The notes beneath the pieces are model-generated. The model searched no databases. It was not told the DNA's origin and saw nothing but the letters and a program-made list of their open reading frames with translations. The translations under genes were made by a program, and so were the position numbers. A DNA stretch of 64,000 nucleotides, from NCBI GenBank assembly GCA_963169165.1, contig CAUJFL010000092.1, forward strand, positions 1 through 64,000, read 5' to 3'. Shown piece after piece: positions 55,811 to 64,000 of the stretch. How positions within the stretch are numbered: the first letter of the stretch is position 1; every line of letters starts with the position of its first letter. Origin of the DNA: Myxococcota bacterium (lineage in GTDB: Bacteria > Myxococcota_A > Polyangia > Polyangiales > Polyangiaceae).

Positions 55811-56752
55811 TCAACGCTTTCGGTCGCTGACCAAACGTGTCGATTTTGACTCGCCGTCGTCGCTCCCGTGTTGATCGGCCCGCTTCCCCGCCTCGATCTT
55901 CGTGTATCTCGCGGGCTCGCCAGGACGGGCGAGATCGACCCAGGACGTGGCCTTGTCGCGGACGTCGACGTGAACGAATGTGTTGTTGGGATAGTATCCG
56001 CAGCCGAGCTTCTTGATTGACTTACAGAAGTCGCGGAGCTCGGCGTTGCTCACCCCGGCGATCCGAAAATCGATGGCCGCGCCGTCGTTGTGCTTGGACC
56101 GGGAGCCTCGCTGTCCCTTGGCGCGGGGGCGGAAGCCGCTCACCACCTCGATGGTGCGGCCGCCGAAGTGATCGCTCACCTCCGCCATCGTCGCGATGAG
56201 GCGCGGGTGGATCGCGTGGCGCGAGTCCGCGTGCGCGGACAGGACGCGCGAGAAGCCCTCCTGGGCGCGGCGCGAGACGCGGGATTTCTTCTCGAACACG
56301 GCGCCTTGCCAGCTCTCGCCGTCGAGCACGATCTTCACGTGGCCGGCCTTCTGAAGGCCGTCGTCGCCGCGCTCCTCGTCGCGCTCCTTCTTCTTGTCGC
56401 GGGCGCGTGGGGCCTCGCTCCGCTCGCGATCACGGTCGCGCTCGCCGCGGGCCTCGGGATCGACCGCCTTCTTCTTGGAGGCGCGGGTGTCGGAGGGCTC
56501 GTCGCCCGGGATCACCAGCTTCATCCCCTCGTGGAGCTTCTGCGAGGGGGCGAGATCGTTGGCCTCGCGGAGCGCCTCGACGGTCACGTGAAAGCGCTTC
56601 GCGATCCTGGCGAGGGTCTGCCCGGCGCCGACGACGTGCACCTTCTCGGCGCGCGGGTCGCCCTTCGCGGCGGCGCGCGCGGTCGGGGCCGCGACCGCGG
56701 ACAGGCCGAGCCACAGCAGGATCCCGCCGCCCCACCTCGCGAAGCGCTTCAT
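55811..56752 (-). CDS. LysM plus M15/DUF882-type murein peptidase
   Basis: LysM: KVHVVGAGQTLARIAKRFHVTVEALREANDLAPSQKLHEGMKLVIP; peptidase: VVSGFRP...SKHNDGAAIDFRI...FVHVDVR. Confidence 0.88.
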   Translation of the reverse strand: MKRFARWGGGILLWLGLSAVAAPTARAAAKGDPRAEKVHVVGAGQTLARIAKRFHVTVEALREANDLAPSQKLHEGMKLVIPGDEPSDTRASKKKAVDPEARGERDRDRERSEAPRARDKKKERDEERGDDGLQKAGHVKIVLDGESWQGAVFEKKSRVSRRAQEGFSRVLSAHADSRHAIHPRLIATMAEVSDHFGGRTIEVVSGFRPRAKGQRGSRSKHNDGAAIDFRIAGVSNAELRDFCKSIKKLGCGYYPNNTFVHVDVRDKATSWVDLARPGEPARYTKIEAGKRADQHGSDDGESKSTRLVSDRKR

Positions 56753-56842
56753 GATGTGTGCCCCTCGGCTACGGCCGCACCCTCGCCACGTAAAGCGCTT
56801 TTTTGCCCCGGCCGAGCGATGGGTGTCAGACTCTTTCGAAGC

Positions 56843-57904
56843 ATGGCCGAAGGTAAGAACCTCGTCGGGGTCGACATCGGCTCCAGCTCGATCAAGGTCT
56901 GCCAGCTGAAAGAGGTCCGAAAGGGCCACAGCCTGGCCCGGGTCGCCTACGCGCCGCTCGCGCCGCAGACGGTGGTCGACGGCCACGTGATGAACCCCGG
57001 CGCCGTCGTCGAGGCGCTGAGCCGCGCGTTCCACGACCACAAGATCAAGCAGCGAGACGTCGCGCTCAGCGTCAGCGGGCAGTCGGTGATCATCCGCAAG
57101 ATCACCGTTCCTCACATGACCCCGCAGGAGCTCGAGGAGCAGATCCAGTGGGAGGCCGAGCAGCACATCCCGTTCGACATCAAGGACGTCCACGTCGACT
57201 ACGAGGTGCTGCGCCGCAGGCCCGAGGCGGGGCAGATGGACCTGCTGCTCGTCGCGGCGAAGAAGGAGGAGATCAACGACTACGCGAACATCGCGAAGGA
57301 GGCGAAGCTCAAGCCGCTCCTCGTCGACATCGACGCGTTCACGGTGCAGAACGCCTTCGAGGCGTGGCGCGGGATCCCCCAGGACCAGACCGTCGCGCTC
57401 ATCAACGTCGGCGCGAGCCTCGCGTCCCTGAACGTGCTCGCGGGCGGCGTCTCGGCGTTCACCCGCGACATCGCGAACGGCGGCCAGTCGATCACCGAGG
57501 AGATCCAGCGGCAGCTCGGCGTCCCGTTCGAGCAGGCCGAGGTCTACAAGACCGGCAGCAGCACCGACGAGGGCGCGGTCATCCCCAAGCAGGTCGTGGA
57601 CATCGTCAACGGCGCCTGCGACAGCATCGCGGCCGAGATCCAGCGCAGCCTCGACTTCTTCCTCGCGACGACCGGAGAGGGCGAGCTCGGGCGCGTGTTC
57701 CTGACCGGCGGCAGCGCGAACCTCCCGCAGCTCGTCACCGCGATCGAGCGGCGCTCGAGGGTGCCGGTCGAGGTGTTCTTCCCGACCGAGAAGCTCACCG
57801 TCGAGCCTCGAGACGTCGACCCGCACCTCGTGCAAGCGCGCAGCGCGCAGCTCGCCGTGGCGCTGGGCCTCTCGCTCCGCAAGGACAAGGAGAAGCGCGC
57901 GTGA
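56843..57904 (+). CDS. pilM: Type IV pilus assembly protein PilM
   Basis: VGVDIGSSSIKVCQLKE; EEQIQWEAEQHIPFDIKDVHVDYEVL; FTRDIANGGQSITEEIQRQLGV; VFLTGGSANLPQL. Confidence 0.96.
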   Translation: MAEGKNLVGVDIGSSSIKVCQLKEVRKGHSLARVAYAPLAPQTVVDGHVMNPGAVVEALSRAFHDHKIKQRDVALSVSGQSVIIRKITVPHMTPQELEEQIQWEAEQHIPFDIKDVHVDYEVLRRRPEAGQMDLLLVAAKKEEINDYANIAKEAKLKPLLVDIDAFTVQNAFEAWRGIPQDQTVALINVGASLASLNVLAGGVSAFTRDIANGGQSITEEIQRQLGVPFEQAEVYKTGSSTDEGAVIPKQVVDIVNGACDSIAAEIQRSLDFFLATTGEGELGRVFLTGGSANLPQLVTAIERRSRVPVEVFFPTEKLTVEPRDVDPHLVQARSAQLAVALGLSLRKDKEKRA

Positions 57905-58548
57905 TCAGGATCAACCTACTCCCCCAGAAGCGCGCCGCCGCGCAGGCCGAGCAGAGCCAGGCGTGGATCGGCGTCGTGATGGCCGCGCTGCTCGTGCAGG
58001 CGGTCGGCCTCTTCTTCTTCCACCAGGCGAAGCAGACCGAGCTCAAGCGCCAGCGCCAGCAGAACCAGGAGATCTCGAACCAGATCGCCGAGATCCAGAA
58101 GACTGTCGCGAACCACGCGAACGTGCTCGCGCAGCTCGCGATCTACAAGCAGCGCGAGGAGGCGATCAACAAGCTGCAGTCGGCGCGCACCGGCCCGACC
58201 GCCGTCCTGCTCGAGGTCGCGCAGGTGATGACGACGGGCCGCGGCCCGACCGTCGCCAACCCGGACACGATCCCGCAGCTGCGCAAGGACAACCCGCTCG
58301 CGCTGCCGAGCCCCAGCTGGGACGCGCGGCGGCTGTGGATCCTCGGGTACCAGGAGACCGATCGCGTGGTGACCATCGAGGGGCTCGCGCGCGACGGCGA
58401 GGACGTCTCCGAGCTCGCGCGGCGCCTCGCGCTCTCCGACTACTTCGAGGCCGTCAAGCTGCTCCCGGCCGCCAAGGTCAAGGTCGACTCGCGCTCCGGC
58501 AGCCTCGAAATGTTGAAATTCCAGCTTCAAGCCAAGGTGAGGTACTGA
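57901..58548 (+). CDS. pilN: Type IV pilus inner membrane protein PilN
   Basis: VIRINLLPQKR start, TM, coiled coil, WILGYQETDRVVTIEGLA. Confidence 0.92.
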   Translation: MIRINLLPQKRAAAQAEQSQAWIGVVMAALLVQAVGLFFFHQAKQTELKRQRQQNQEISNQIAEIQKTVANHANVLAQLAIYKQREEAINKLQSARTGPTAVLLEVAQVMTTGRGPTVANPDTIPQLRKDNPLALPSPSWDARRLWILGYQETDRVVTIEGLARDGEDVSELARRLALSDYFEAVKLLPAAKVKVDSRSGSLEMLKFQLQAKVRY

Positions 58549-58549
58549 G

Positions 58550-59191
58550 ATGGCCGCCGCAAAGGGCTCTTCTTCTTCTCCGCTCGCGAAGCTGCCGCTG
58601 CCCGCGAAGATCGGCATCGGCGTCGGCCTCGTCGTGCTGATCGGCGTCGCGTATTTCGTCATCGGCTACAGCGAGGTCTCGTCGCAGATCACCGCGGCGA
58701 AGCAGCAAGAGTCGAAGCTTCGCGGCGAGCTCGCCACGGCGCGGGAGAGCGAGTCGGCCTACCTGCGCGACATGGCGGATCTCACCGATCGGCAGCAGCG
58801 GCAGCGCGAGCTCAACAAGGTGCTCCCCGAGGCGGCCGAGTACCCGTCGTTCCTGTCGGCCGTGCAGGGCGTCGCGAACGTGACCGGCGTCGCGCTCAAC
58901 TCGTGGGACCCGATGGACGAGGTGCCGCAGCAGTTCTTCGCCAAGGTGCCGATGAAGCTGACGATCGCCGGACGGTTCCACCAGGTGGCGAAGTTCTTCT
59001 ATGGCGTCGGGCAGCTCGACCGCATCATCAACATCGAGAACATCACGATGCGCGAGCCGAAGCGGGAGGGCGACGACGTCACGGTGTCGACCGAGTGCCT
59101 CGCGACGGCGTTCCACACGCTGCCGACGCCGGTCGCGCCCGCGGGAGACGCGGCCGCCGCGCCCGCCGCGCCCGCAGGGGGTGCCAAGTGA
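58550..59191 (+). CDS. pilO: Type IV pilus inner membrane protein PilO
   Basis: Position in pilMNOPQ; TM then coiled coil; FHQVAKFFYGVGQLDRIINIENITM. Confidence 0.92.
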   Translation: MAAAKGSSSSPLAKLPLPAKIGIGVGLVVLIGVAYFVIGYSEVSSQITAAKQQESKLRGELATARESESAYLRDMADLTDRQQRQRELNKVLPEAAEYPSFLSAVQGVANVTGVALNSWDPMDEVPQQFFAKVPMKLTIAGRFHQVAKFFYGVGQLDRIINIENITMREPKREGDDVTVSTECLATAFHTLPTPVAPAGDAAAAPAAPAGGAK

Positions 59192-59787
59192 ACCGCCGGA
59201 GCGCTCGCTCGCTCTCCTTGATCGCGGCGGTGTTCGCCGTCCCCGCGATCATCGTCGGCTGTGACGACGACGTCGTGCAGGCGCCGCCCCCTCCTCGCGG
59301 CGCGGCGGCGGCCGTCGTGTCGGCGTCGGCGTCGGCGTCGGCGTCGGTCGGACGCAGCTTCGCCGAGGCCGACTTCACGCCGTCGGATCGCAACCGCGAC
59401 CCGTTCCGCGACTACCCCGAGCTGTTCACCGGTGACCAGGGCAGGGGCGGCGGAGCGGGCAGGAGCCAGCAGAAGATCGTCGCGGAGCGCTTCGCCCTCG
59501 ACGAGCTCAAGCTGGTCGGCATCGTCACGGGCGGAACGCAGGCCCGGGCGATGTTCGTCGATCCCGAGCGCGTCGGGCACATCATCACCGTCGGACAGCT
59601 GGTCGGGCGCTCCGAGCTCGTGAAGGCCGGCGGCGTCACCGGCCCCGAGTACGACCTCAACTGGAAGGTCGAGCGCATCCGCGAGAAGGACGTCGTGTTC
59701 GTCCGCGACAACCCCGGTCGCAACGTGGCGACCGCGACCCGCGTCGTCGCGCTGCGCCCCGAGGGCGACCTCTCCGACCGCAGGTAG
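59188..59787 (+). CDS. pilP: Type IV pilus lipoprotein PilP
   Basis: Lipobox AIIVGCDDD; DPFRDYPELF; FALDELKLVGIVTGGTQARAMFVDPERVGHIITVGQLVGR. Confidence 0.92.
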   Translation: MNRRSARSLSLIAAVFAVPAIIVGCDDDVVQAPPPPRGAAAAVVSASASASASVGRSFAEADFTPSDRNRDPFRDYPELFTGDQGRGGGAGRSQQKIVAERFALDELKLVGIVTGGTQARAMFVDPERVGHIITVGQLVGRSELVKAGGVTGPEYDLNWKVERIREKDVVFVRDNPGRNVATATRVVALRPEGDLSDRR

Positions 59788-59960
59788 CCGTCGGCGCACG
59801 TGCCCGCGAGCCTCGACCCGCGCTCTCGCGGGGTGGCTCCGCGCGCCTTCGCGCGTGACGAGCGGCCGCCGCGCGACGCGAAGAAAAAAGCAGCCCTCGA
59901 ACTTGGCCCTCGCGCCACCCCCCTGCCTACGATCGGCACAGTTTAGGAGAGCCCCGCAAG

Positions 59961-62282
59961 ATGACCTTCTCCCGCCGTCCGAGCCCCGGTGTCCCCAGGC
60001 ACCTCGTGTGCGCCGCAGCCCTCGCGCTCGGCCTCGCAACACCCTCGCTCGCGCTGGCCGAGGGCGCACAGCTCAACCGTGTCAGCGAGGTCCGCGCGGT
60101 CGCGGCCGCCGAGAGCACCGAGATCGTCGTGGTCGGCACGTCGAGCCCCAAATTCTCGGCGCGGCTCGCCGACAAGCGACGGCTCGTCATCGACATCAGC
60201 GACACCAGCGTCGAGGGCGCGCCCGCGCCGATCACCGCGCGCGTCGGCCTGGTGACGGGCGTCTCGACGCAGGCGTTCAAATCAGAGTCGGGCGTCACGA
60301 CGCGCGTGACCGTGAGCCTCGCCGAGGAGGCGAGCTTCCGCGTCCGCGCCGACGGGACCAACCTGCGCATCTCGCTCTCGAAGGGCGACGCCGCGTCGGC
60401 GCCCGTGAAGCTGCCCGCGGCCGAGGCCCCGCGCGCACCGACCGGCGAGCCCGATCGGGTGCGCGACGTCCGCTACTCGCGCAAGGACGGCGTGGAGCGG
60501 ATCACCATCGAGGTCGGTCCCGACGCGCGCGTCTCCGAGGGCGCGGCGAGCGGCGGGAGGTCCAGGCTCGAGCTGCGCGGCGCCAAGGTGCCGAGGGAGC
60601 TCGAGCGCACCCTCGACGTCGGCGCGTACGGCGGCATGGTCCGCTCGATCAGCACATTTCATACAGACTCGGGCGTGGTCGTCGAGGTCGAGCGACAGGA
60701 CGGCGCGCAGGCCAGCGTCTCGCGCGAGGGCTCGGCCGTCGTCTGGACGTTCTCGACGAAGGCCAAGGGCTCGACCTCCGCGCAGACCGGCGTCGCGTCG
60801 GACGGCGGCGTCGCCAGGAAGACGCGCACCGTCGCCCGTGAGGAGGCCGTCGTCGGCGTCCCCAAGGTCGAGACGGGCGTCACCGCCGACGAGCTGGCGG
60901 CCCCCGACGCGGCCGGCTTCGTGTCGGCGCCGCTCGGTCAGGCGCGGGGCGCGGGCGCCGTCGACGGTCGGCCGCGGCGCTACACGGGCGCGCGCGTCGA
61001 CATCGATCTGAAGGACGCCGACGTCCACAACGTGCTGCGCATCCTCGCCGACGTCGGGCACGTGAACATCGTCACCGCCGACAACGTGAAGGGCGACGTC
61101 ACGCTCCGCCTGCGCAACGTCCCGTGGGACCAGGCGCTCGACGTCGTCCTGCAGGCGAAGAGCCTCGGGATGGTGCGCACCGGCAACATGCTGCGCGTCG
61201 CGCCGCTCGCCGATCTGGAGAAGGAGCGCGAGATGCTCATCCAGAAGCGCAAGCAGGAGCTCGATCTCGCGCCGCTCGAGACGCGCCTCATCCCCGTGTC
61301 GTACTCGAACGCCGCCGACGTCGCCGCTCGCGCGAAGGAGCTCCTGTCGGCGCGCGGCTCGCTGTCGGTCGACGAGCGCACGAACATGCTCATCGCGCGC
61401 GACGTGCCGGGCAACCTGAACCAGGTCGAGGAGCTGGTGCGCTCCCTCGACACGCAGACCCCGCAGGTGCTGATCGAGGCGCGCATCGTCGAGGCCACGA
61501 GCCGCTACCTGCGCGACGTCGGCATCCAGTGGGGCGGCGACGCCACGTTCTCGCCCGCCACCGGCAACCCGACGGGCCTCGCGTTCCCCAACAGCATCGG
61601 GCTCGTCGGCGGCGCGAGCGACGCGCAGACGCCGACCGGCGGCCTCTCGCCGTTCCAGCGCACCGTGCAGAACCCCAACTTCGCCGTGAACCTCCCGGCC
61701 GCGGCGGGCACCGGCACGGGCGGCGCGCTCGGCCTCACGTTCGGCTCGATCAACAACGCGTTCAACCTCGGGCTGCGCCTCTCCGCGGCCGAGTCGAGCG
61801 GCATGCTGCGCATCGTGTCGAGCCCCCGCATCCTCACGCTCGACAACCGACAGGCGAGGATCGCGCAGGGGACGTTGATCCCGTACTCGCAGATCAGCGC
61901 GCAGGGCGTGCAGACCAACTTTCAAGAGGCGAAGCTGCAGCTCGACGTGAAGCCGCACGTCACCGCCGACGGCAGCATCTCGATGCACGTGAAGATCAAC
62001 CGCGACGAGCCAGACTTCAACCAGACCTCGGCGCGCGGCGATCCCACCATCCTGAAGCGCGAGGCCGAGACGGACCTGCTGATCATGGACGGCCACACCG
62101 CGGTCATCGGCGGGATCTTCACGCGCAACACCGGCCGCAACCTCGATCAGGTGCCGTTCTTCGGAGACATCCCGCTGCTCGGCCTCTTGTTCCAGCGGCG
62201 CCGCGCGAGCGACTCGCGAGGAGAGCTCGTCATCTTCCTCACGCCGCGCATCGTGAACCGCGCCGAGGCGCTCGGGAAATAG
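59961..62282 (+). CDS. pilQ: Type IV pilus secretin PilQ
   Basis: AMIN-like N-terminus; VDIDLKDADVHNVLRILADVGHVNIVTADNVKGDVTLRLRNVPWDQALDVVLQAKSLGM; secretin core through FGDIPLLGLLFQRRRASDSRGELVIFLTPRIV. SD taggag upstream. Confidence 0.96.
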   Translation: MTFSRRPSPGVPRHLVCAAALALGLATPSLALAEGAQLNRVSEVRAVAAAESTEIVVVGTSSPKFSARLADKRRLVIDISDTSVEGAPAPITARVGLVTGVSTQAFKSESGVTTRVTVSLAEEASFRVRADGTNLRISLSKGDAASAPVKLPAAEAPRAPTGEPDRVRDVRYSRKDGVERITIEVGPDARVSEGAASGGRSRLELRGAKVPRELERTLDVGAYGGMVRSISTFHTDSGVVVEVERQDGAQASVSREGSAVVWTFSTKAKGSTSAQTGVASDGGVARKTRTVAREEAVVGVPKVETGVTADELAAPDAAGFVSAPLGQARGAGAVDGRPRRYTGARVDIDLKDADVHNVLRILADVGHVNIVTADNVKGDVTLRLRNVPWDQALDVVLQAKSLGMVRTGNMLRVAPLADLEKEREMLIQKRKQELDLAPLETRLIPVSYSNAADVAARAKELLSARGSLSVDERTNMLIARDVPGNLNQVEELVRSLDTQTPQVLIEARIVEATSRYLRDVGIQWGGDATFSPATGNPTGLAFPNSIGLVGGASDAQTPTGGLSPFQRTVQNPNFAVNLPAAAGTGTGGALGLTFGSINNAFNLGLRLSAAESSGMLRIVSSPRILTLDNRQARIAQGTLIPYSQISAQGVQTNFQEAKLQLDVKPHVTADGSISMHVKINRDEPDFNQTSARGDPTILKREAETDLLIMDGHTAVIGGIFTRNTGRNLDQVPFFGDIPLLGLLFQRRRASDSRGELVIFLTPRIVNRAEALGK

Positions 62283-63218
62283 TCAGACCCTGATCCGCAC
62301 CGCGCCCGGCAGCACGGTCGCGCGGAGCGGGAGCGAGCCGGGTGTCTCGCCGTCCATGTCGATGAGCACGCGGGTCCACGGGTGGAGCGGCTCGGCCTCG
62401 ATGACGGCGCCGCGCGTGACCTTCACCGCGCGCGCCGAGAGGTGCGTGCCCGCGTAGATCTTGTTGGACAGCGACAGCCCCTCGAGCCTGGTGAAGTCGC
62501 CCATCGACACGACGTCGAAGAGGCCGTCGGTCGGATCGGCGTCGGGCGCGACCTTCATGCCGCCGCCGAAGTACTTGCCGTTGCACACGGCGAGGTTGAA
62601 CACCGGGCCCTCTTCGAAGACGGCGCCGTCGACGCGCACGCGCATCGGCTGGTTGGTGTAGCGGAGCCACGCGCGCGCCGAGCCGAGGAAGTACGAGGCC
62701 TTGCCGCCGAGCCACTTGGGAGACGCGTTGACCATCGCGTCCGCGACGCCGCCGATGCCGAAGCTGGTGATGTTGATGAACGCGCGGGTGACCTTGACGC
62801 CGTCGCCGTCGAGCAGCTCGAGGTGGCCGAGATCGTGCGCCTTGGTGGTGCCGGTGCGCGCGCGCGACACCGCGTCGCGCACCGTCCGCTCGACGCCGAG
62901 CGTCTTGCGAAAATCGCCCCCGGTGCCCGCGGGGACGACGAGCAGCTCGGGACCAAGGGTGGCGCGGCCCCGCTCGTCGAGGTAGCCCTGCGCGGCCTCG
63001 TTGAGCGTGCCGTCGCCGCCCATCACGGCCACCATCGGGACGCCGTCCCGGTGCGCGAGGCGCACGAGGCGGCCCGCGTCGCCGGGGCGCTCGGTCTCGG
63101 CGACGTCAGAGGTGAGGTCGAGGCGTTCGAGCTCGCGTCGCACCTCGGGGAGCAGGCGCTTGGCGCTGCCGGCGCCCGCGCGGGGGTTCAACACGACTCG
63201 GACGTCGGGGGGCTTCAT
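62283..63218 (-). CDS. Diacylglycerol/lipid kinase family protein
   Basis: VVLNPRAGAGSAKRLLP; VMGGDGTLNEAAQGY; VPAGTGGDFRKTLG; GGGMKVAPDADPTDGLFDVV. Start at ATG 63218. Confidence 0.93.
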   Translation of the reverse strand: MKPPDVRVVLNPRAGAGSAKRLLPEVRRELERLDLTSDVAETERPGDAGRLVRLAHRDGVPMVAVMGGDGTLNEAAQGYLDERGRATLGPELLVVPAGTGGDFRKTLGVERTVRDAVSRARTGTTKAHDLGHLELLDGDGVKVTRAFINITSFGIGGVADAMVNASPKWLGGKASYFLGSARAWLRYTNQPMRVRVDGAVFEEGPVFNLAVCNGKYFGGGMKVAPDADPTDGLFDVVSMGDFTRLEGLSLSNKIYAGTHLSARAVKVTRGAVIEAEPLHPWTRVLIDMDGETPGSLPLRATVLPGAVRIRV

Positions 63219-63385
63219 CGAGGTCGCGCGCGAGGATAGACGAGACGCGTCGCCACGAAAGGGCGCTCTCGCTCGCTTGACGACCGACGGCCACCCGGTA
63301 TCGTGAGACCTCGCGAGCTTCTTGACGGAGACGCTCGCGCGTCCAGCCATCCCCCCGCTCGAGATCGAGAGAAGAGACACGTTTC

Positions 63386-64000
63386 ATGGCCGCTGAAGAG
63401 CGCAAGCTGTTCGTCGCAGGGCTCCCCGAGTCCATCACCGAAGAAGTGCTTCGTCAGTTGTTCGAGGCGACCGGCGGCGCGGTCGTCGATGTCAGCCTGC
63501 CGAAGGATCGCGCGACGGGGCGACCGCGCGGCTTCGGCTTCGTCACGATGTCCACCGGCGACGAGGCGCAGGCGGCGCGCGAGGCGCTCGATGGCACGAT
63601 CCAGGCAGGTCGCTCGATCTCCGTTCGCGAATTCAAGGCCGAGCCCCCGAAGCGAGACGGCGAGCGCGGGCCCGCGTCCGGCGGCTTCGGAGATCGCGGC
63701 GGCTTCGGCGCGCGCGGCGATCGTCCGCCCCCCAGCGGCGGGATGGGCGGAGGCGGCGGGAGCCCGCCCGACCGCACGATCTACGTCGGCAACCTGCCCT
63801 ACGACTCGACACCCCAGGAGATCGAGGCGCTGTTCAACGATCGCGAGCTCGGTCCGCTCGTGCGCGTCAGCCTGCCCACCGACGCCGAGGGGCGTCGCCG
63901 CTTCGGCTTCGTCTCGATGCCGTCGCCCGAGAGCGCAAACGCGGCGATCGAGGCCCTGCGCGGCGCCGATCTCCGCGGGCGCCCGCTCGTGATCAACCTC
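63386..64000 (+). CDS. RNA-binding protein with two RRM domains, 3' partial
   Basis: RRM1 KLFVAGLPESITEEVLRQLFE...RPRGFGFVTM; Gly/Arg/Pro linker; RRM2 TIYVGNLPYDSTPQEIEALFND...RRRFGFVSMPS. Frame open to the right edge; not in the supplied ORF track as a single ORF. Confidence 0.88.
   Translation, partial: MAAEERKLFVAGLPESITEEVLRQLFEATGGAVVDVSLPKDRATGRPRGFGFVTMSTGDEAQAAREALDGTIQAGRSISVREFKAEPPKRDGERGPASGGFGDRGGFGARGDRPPPSGGMGGGGGSPPDRTIYVGNLPYDSTPQEIEALFNDRELGPLVRVSLPTDAEGRRRFGFVSMPSPESANAAIEALRGADLRGRPLVINL

Noticed and set aside
56803-56815. aaagcgctttttt before pilM as a terminator
   Set aside because: Stem is a 10-bp palindrome with negligible loop; too weak to claim, and no transcript end evidence.
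55811-57835. 674-aa minus-strand ORF extending the LysM peptidase
   Set aside because: Upstream portion is antisense to pilM; signal peptide and start fit ATG at 56752.

Overview
This 64 kb window is very GC-rich and gene-dense. Codon style, abundant lipoproteins with Ala/Gly/Ser linkers, an FHA-sigma54 activator, RCC1 lipoproteins, a type IV pilus operon and a chemosensory operon suggest a myxobacterium-like (Myxococcota/Polyangiales-type) chromosome; this is inference from content, with no database search. I found no rRNA, tRNA, CRISPR array, transposase or integrase, and it reads as core chromosome. Supported modules: an Mla-like MCE/ABC transport operon (3.4-7.0 kb), Omp85 and TamB envelope genes, a probable solitary DNA methyltransferase, a MoxR-DUF58-transglutaminase operon, dapB-dapA, a glutamate dehydrogenase, a compact CheA-CheW-CheW-CheR-CheB operon without a receptor, an ArgJ-type protein, and pilMNOPQ. 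The observations most worth checking are: (1) an aconitase-superfamily protein (35476-37236) that appears to have lost the Fe-S cysteines and substrate motifs; (2) ArgJ fused to a shortened acetylglutamate-kinase-like domain lacking the usual catalytic residues (46575-48521); (3) an Mla-type ATPase with an atypical ABC signature, Q-loop and D-loop; (4) a receiver-XRE protein divergent from the receptor-less Che operon; (5) a possible homopolymer frameshift at the 3' end of an Omp85 gene; (6) a 13-bp perfect dyad in a divergent promoter region; (7) a tandem-RRM protein at the right edge. All homology calls come from motif recognition by eye.
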